This document shows positions 60,542-64,000 of a DNA stretch of 64,000 bases, piece by piece. This DNA is from Stentor coeruleus (lineage: Eukaryota; Ciliophora; Heterotrichea; Heterotrichida; Stentoridae). A program made the translations under genes and the position numbers. The notes under the pieces were generated by a model. It did no database searches and was not told where the DNA came from. It saw nothing but the letters and a program-made list of their open reading frames with translations. The stretch covers positions 1 through 64,000 of the forward strand of contig MPUH01000152.1 in NCBI GenBank assembly GCA_001970955.1, read 5' to 3'. The first letter of the stretch is position 1. Each line of letters begins with the position of its first letter.

Positions 60542-61969
60542 TTATCTCGATACATGCTTCTCTGGGCCATAAGCAATTGCAAAATTCACATAAGGAACAG
60601 TATCTAATTGATAGTTATCAGTATAAAAAAGTATTTTCAGATATTTTTCAAATTTTACATCAAATTCAAAGCCTATACTTTTGCATATTTTTGTGAATTG
60701 GCTAAAGGTTATAATTTCCCTATTCCCTTTATCATTACTCTGACATTTCTTAATAAATACTTCCCAGCTTCCTTTCATAGTATTTTTGATTTTTTCATCA
60801 AATTTAATTTCCTCCTCCTCGCTTAAAACTCCCCAATCCTTTAAAAAGTGCTTGATTTTATCTTGAATATCTTTTTTCATAACTTTGGCTTTACTAATTA
60901 GCAAATATCTGCTAATTTTTTCTGCCGACTTTTTATCAAGTTGTAGTGGAGCACTAGTAAAAAATGTATATAATTCATCATAAGTATATGAATCTAATGT
61001 GAAAAGCTTTAAAAAACTTGACAAATCAATTCTTTGTATTTGAAGGTGTAAATACATATGCTCAAGGGCAATTTTTAATTCTGAATAACTTGGAACATGT
61101 GCTGGTTTATATTTTATAAGTGCTTTTTCAAAGGCATTTTGATTAACTTTCTTATCACAAGCTATCATAAAAAATAACAGCTCAATTTCCTCTTGAGGGT
61201 TTTCAATCCCTAATCCATGCATTCCTCTAATAAACTCTTGCAAACCAATACTTTCACAGCTATTAGGATTCATAACACACCAAATTTCATCAAATTCCAG
61301 ATGGTTCACACAAGAGTTTTCATACAACTTGGCAAAAAGTTGAACGAATTTCTCTGTATCTTTAGACGTTATTTGCACACTATTTTTTCTCTCAGAAATT
61401 TTTTTTTCGCTGTTTTTTCTTGATAAATCGATTTCTTTTTCATTGTTTTCTTCGTCTAAGCCAAGCTGAGCCATGTATAATTTTTGTCTTTCTTTTAGTT
61501 TTTTGATTTTCAAGCATTGGAAAGCATATTTTTCATAGATTTTTTTAAAGTCAGGTGGAGGTTTGTTAGTAAATTCATCTATCATGATCTTGTTTTTAGT
61601 AACTTCATCTTTTAGGAATTTGTTTTCGAATTCTAGTTCTGATATTCTAAGTAATAGTTTATGCTTTTCAGGCTCAGATGAAAAAATTGTGTGTATTGAT
61701 TTAGATGGGCTTAGGAGTGAGGTTATTTTCTTTTTTTCCAAGCGGATTATTTTGGCTTTTAAGTGCCTGTTTTCCTCATTTAAAACGTTTAAGTTTTTCT
61801 TAAGGTTGTAAACCTGATCATATAGTTCCTCTTTACTGAAATAATTTGAACTTTTCATTGGGCTTGTTTGGGTTTTAATAATCATATCAATTCCTCTCGC
61901 CCCTGAGGCTAAATTTTGTCGACTTTTATACTTCAATGGATTAGAACTAAATGGCCTAATTCTTTCCAT
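60542..61969 (-). CDS. Coiled-coil protein with helical EF-hand-like C-terminal half
   Basis: 475 aa. Residues 1-45 are basic and Ser-rich. About 46-200 are coiled coil (DQVYNLKKNLNVLNEENRHL). The C-terminal 265 residues are helical with pairs resembling degenerate EF-hands (FDEIWCVMNPNSCESIGLQE, EVFIKKCQSNDKGNREIITF) but without a full set of calcium ligands. The layout recalls LRR- and EF-hand-containing ciliary proteins such as the one at 51234, perhaps with common ancestry in the C-terminal part; judged by eye only. Function unknown. Confidence 0.82.
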   Translation of the reverse strand: MERIRPFSSNPLKYKSRQNLASGARGIDMIIKTQTSPMKSSNYFSKEELYDQVYNLKKNLNVLNEENRHLKAKIIRLEKKKITSLLSPSKSIHTIFSSEPEKHKLLLRISELEFENKFLKDEVTKNKIMIDEFTNKPPPDFKKIYEKYAFQCLKIKKLKERQKLYMAQLGLDEENNEKEIDLSRKNSEKKISERKNSVQITSKDTEKFVQLFAKLYENSCVNHLEFDEIWCVMNPNSCESIGLQEFIRGMHGLGIENPQEEIELLFFMIACDKKVNQNAFEKALIKYKPAHVPSYSELKIALEHMYLHLQIQRIDLSSFLKLFTLDSYTYDELYTFFTSAPLQLDKKSAEKISRYLLISKAKVMKKDIQDKIKHFLKDWGVLSEEEEIKFDEKIKNTMKGSWEVFIKKCQSNDKGNREIITFSQFTKICKSIGFEFDVKFEKYLKILFYTDNYQLDTVPYVNFAIAYGPEKHVSR

Positions 61970-62324
61970 ATTAATTAAATATGAGATATAAATTCTTTTA
62001 GTATTTAAAAGCCCATATTATTGTGCTGCTATTCGTTTTACACTCTAAACCATATAAAAAAATCTATAAAAAACCAATACAATCTTTCATTAAAAACCTA
62101 ATTAAATCTTTTACAACCATCATACAAACATCCTAAATCTAAACTTTTCAAACTTTTTAATAATAATCGACTAATCATCCAAAATTCTAATAAAATCATA
62201 TTTTCATCAATCTTCCTTATCTTAATAACCTTAATTCCTCCTTCAATCATAAAATCCTTTTTTTCTTCAACAATCACATCTATATAAACATGAAAATCTT
62301 ATCGATATTTCCTTACATAGTTTA
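61970..62324. promoter_or_regulatory. Divergent upstream region, nearly G-free half
   Basis: In 62041-62280 I count 55 C and 1 G on the plus strand. This is the strongest G-depleted leader in the window and precedes the plus-strand gene at 62325. The 70 bp next to the minus-strand gene have the weaker opposite tendency. Confidence 0.75.
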
Positions 62325-62801
62325 ATGACTTTTTATAAAATGGCATATATTCCTACTCGCTATGAATGCCCCATGCTAAGATCTTTGCATTTTCTACAAC
62401 GTGCAAAGCATAGACGTATAGCGAGTAATTTATCTTTATTTGAAGAAAGTCCAAGGACTATTCAAGTTAATAAAAAGAAAGTTGCCCCAATTCATAGTAG
62501 AAAACTTTCTGAAGGTAATAATTTGAGTTCTATTAGGACAAAAAAACATGTGTATTCATCAAATCGTATTTTTATAAGAGCAGTACAAAGTAGGCCAGTA
62601 CAAAAAATTAAGGTTTGTAATGATTCTGTTGGTTATAGTTTGAGAACATTTGCTTTAACTATAAATAAAGATAAAAATGCTGGCAAGAGGCCTATAAATA
62701 GTTCGATTTCAGAAAAGAAGCCTTATAAAATTAGTGTTTCTACACAAGGACAGATGAAACAAAAGGATACATCGGATTATAATCTTACCCCATGGCAATA
62801 A
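62325..62801 (+). CDS. Small basic protein of unknown function
   Basis: 158 aa from 62325, or 153 from the second Met at 62340, which I cannot exclude. Very basic with Arg/Lys/Ser clusters (QRAKHRRIASNLSLFEES, SSIRTKKHVYSSNRIFI) and no hydrophobic helix. It resembles in composition the protein at 46985; both lie upstream of a kinase gene on the same strand. No domain recognised. The extreme G-free leader and the clean frame support a real gene. Confidence 0.68.
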   Translation: MTFYKMAYIPTRYECPMLRSLHFLQRAKHRRIASNLSLFEESPRTIQVNKKKVAPIHSRKLSEGNNLSSIRTKKHVYSSNRIFIRAVQSRPVQKIKVCNDSVGYSLRTFALTINKDKNAGKRPINSSISEKKPYKISVSTQGQMKQKDTSDYNLTPWQ

Positions 62802-62837
62802 AAATGATTATATTAATATCTTTGTAAGTAAAAATAG

Positions 62838-62969
62838 CCTATATAGTTTAATTTAAATACACAAATCTTCTCAAAAACCATCAACAGTTTTTTCAAAGTT
62901 TTAACCTATATAGTTTAATTTAAATACACAAATCTTCTCAAAAACCATCAACAGTTTTTTCAAAGTTTT
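62838..62969. repeat. 67-bp tandem duplication before a kinase gene
   Basis: 62838-62904 is followed by a second copy from 62905, identical for 65 bases (CCTATATAGTTTAATTTAAA through CAAAGTTTT). No N separates them. It lies within the 250-bp gap between the small basic gene and the kinase gene. Confidence 0.93.
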
Positions 62970-63050
62970 TCAATACACAGGATTTAAAACTTCAATTTAT
63001 AAACTCACATTTTATCATGCATATGAATTTTTAGTGTGTATAATATTAGG

Positions 63051-64000
63051 ATGAAAGAAAGGCTAATGAAAGAAATAGGCCGTGATTTTAAAATTATATC
63101 TGTCCTAGGGAAAGGGGCTTTTGGTACAGTTCTCGAATGCGTGAATTTAAATGCCCATCGCTCTGTGGCTCTGAAGGTCATAAAAAAATATAAACTCACT
63201 GAAAAACAATTATTGTTTTCTATACAAGAATCCGAACTTCTAAGAAGTCTAGATCATCCAAATATAGTTAAATTTATAGACTTGCATCACACAGACTCTT
63301 TTCTTATACTCGAAATGGAACTTCTCAAAGGAAAAAATCTGGCTGACCTTCTTTCCCATAAAAAACTTACAGAGACTGAAGCTGCGACAATAATGGAAAT
63401 GATTTTAATGGGAGTTAGTCATTTGCATAAGGTACAAGTTTTGCATAGAGATCTTAAACCTGAAAATATTATGTTTCAAGACTTAGAACAGCATAACCTA
63501 AAAATTACAGATTTTGGCTTAAGCACCAAATATACTCTAGAAGAAAGACTAGATCAAAGATCAGGAACAATGGCTTACATGGCCCCAGAGCAAGTTCTTC
63601 TAAAACAATACAGTGAACCTGTGGATATTTGGAGCTGTGGAATTATCCTCTACCAACTTTTAACAAACTCCCATCCATTAACCTCTATAAAAGTAGACTC
63701 CCAATCTTTCATAAAACTTCTCCAAAACATCAAATGGAAATTCCCTGAAAACTTCCCATCTTTAGCTAAAGATCTATTTTTAAGATGTACAAGATTCAAC
63801 CCTCTAGAAAGATACACGGCAAATTTAGCTTTACAGCATCCTTTTATCACAAGAATCAAAGGAAAAATCCCATTATCACCATTAGAAGAAGTTAGACTCT
63901 ATCAGGATAAATTCAAACTTAAAAAACTTATCAATACTTGCATACAATTAGTAGGTCTAACTTCAAATATCGATTTACCAGAAATATATAAAAATCGTAT
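63051..64000 (+). CDS. Serine/threonine protein kinase, partial (runs off window)
   Basis: Open from the ATG at 63051 to the window end, 316 codons seen, no stop. Kinase domain begins at once: glycine loop GKGAFGTV from residue 20, VALKVIKKY with Lys42, HRDLKPEN from residue 132, DFG at 154-156, MAPEQ near 179, and SEPVDIWSCGIILYQLLTNS. All catalytic residues are present. The look is CAMK/PLK-like, for instance the LKGKNLADLLSHKKLTETEA segment, but the subfamily is unclear without the rest. The C-terminal part after the domain starts near residue 265 and is cut off. Confidence 0.93.
   Translation, partial: MKERLMKEIGRDFKIISVLGKGAFGTVLECVNLNAHRSVALKVIKKYKLTEKQLLFSIQESELLRSLDHPNIVKFIDLHHTDSFLILEMELLKGKNLADLLSHKKLTETEAATIMEMILMGVSHLHKVQVLHRDLKPENIMFQDLEQHNLKITDFGLSTKYTLEERLDQRSGTMAYMAPEQVLLKQYSEPVDIWSCGIILYQLLTNSHPLTSIKVDSQSFIKLLQNIKWKFPENFPSLAKDLFLRCTRFNPLERYTANLALQHPFITRIKGKIPLSPLEEVRLYQDKFKLKKLINTCIQLVGLTSNIDLPEIYKNR

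Noticed and set aside
1-64000. Non-standard genetic code, suggested by TAA/TAG within some relics.
   Set aside because: All intact genes end at TAA, TAG or TGA, and use CAA/CAG for Gln and TGG for Trp in conserved blocks; the affected loci also carry shifts or deletions.
1-64000. Virus-like elements, LTR elements, DNA transposons, CRISPR arrays and telomeric repeats.
   Set aside because: No polymerase, integrase, capsid or transposase motif, no terminal repeats, no spaced identical repeats and no telomere tracts were seen on reading.

Overview
The window looks like macronuclear DNA of a heterotrich ciliate close to Stentor. It is AT-rich (by eye about 70% A+T) and gene-dense on both strands. 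TAA, TAG and TGA all serve as ordinary stops and Gln is CAA/CAG, so the code is standard. Six introns are exactly 15 nt, start GTA, end TAG and have A at position 10. Standard code plus 15-nt introns is what is known for Stentor coeruleus and for few other organisms. Radial-spoke, kinesin and coiled-coil genes also suit a ciliate. The species call is inference.

Layout. 0.6-8.4 kb: three tandem same-strand paralogues carrying long arrays of compact RING-like fingers, the most unusual content here. 8.4-9.6 kb: remnant of an acyl-CoA synthetase gene. 9.6-19.3 kb: an ER-type DnaJ, coiled-coil proteins, a membrane protein, a pseudokinase and a large radial spoke protein 3. 20.0-32.0 kb: phosphoacetylglucosamine mutase, a four-helix membrane protein, a class I alpha-mannosidase, two kinesins, eIF2A, glutaredoxin and a nucleotide-sugar transporter, packed with 11-30 bp between several genes. 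32.0-34.6 kb: a long stretch with no gene I can support. 34.6-45.6 kb: a PUF protein, an ODF3-like relic, a Trp/Tyr-rich protein, a coiled-coil protein, eIF3g, a frameshifted large GTPase and an LSD1-type zinc protein. 46.4-64 kb: two active-looking kinases, a NUDCD2-like protein, a divergent H2A, two LRR proteins, coiled-coil proteins and a decayed Rab21-like gene; the last kinase runs off the window.

How the genes work together. There is no operon logic; neighbours mostly have unrelated roles. Themes are cilia and cytoskeleton (RSP3, kinesins, coiled coils, ODF3-like relic), the glycan pathway (AGM1, GH47 mannosidase, SLC35-type transporter), translation (eIF2A, eIF3g, PUF) and signalling (kinases, RING arrays).

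Genome-scale signals. Upstream flanks are almost free of G on the sense strand in either orientation. Two head-to-head gene pairs have start codons 11 and 16 bp apart. Four single-N joins are each flanked by a direct duplication, so they are unmerged contig overlaps; two fall inside glutaredoxin and one inside a coiled-coil gene. No tRNA, rRNA, CRISPR array, transposon or virus-like element was recognised.
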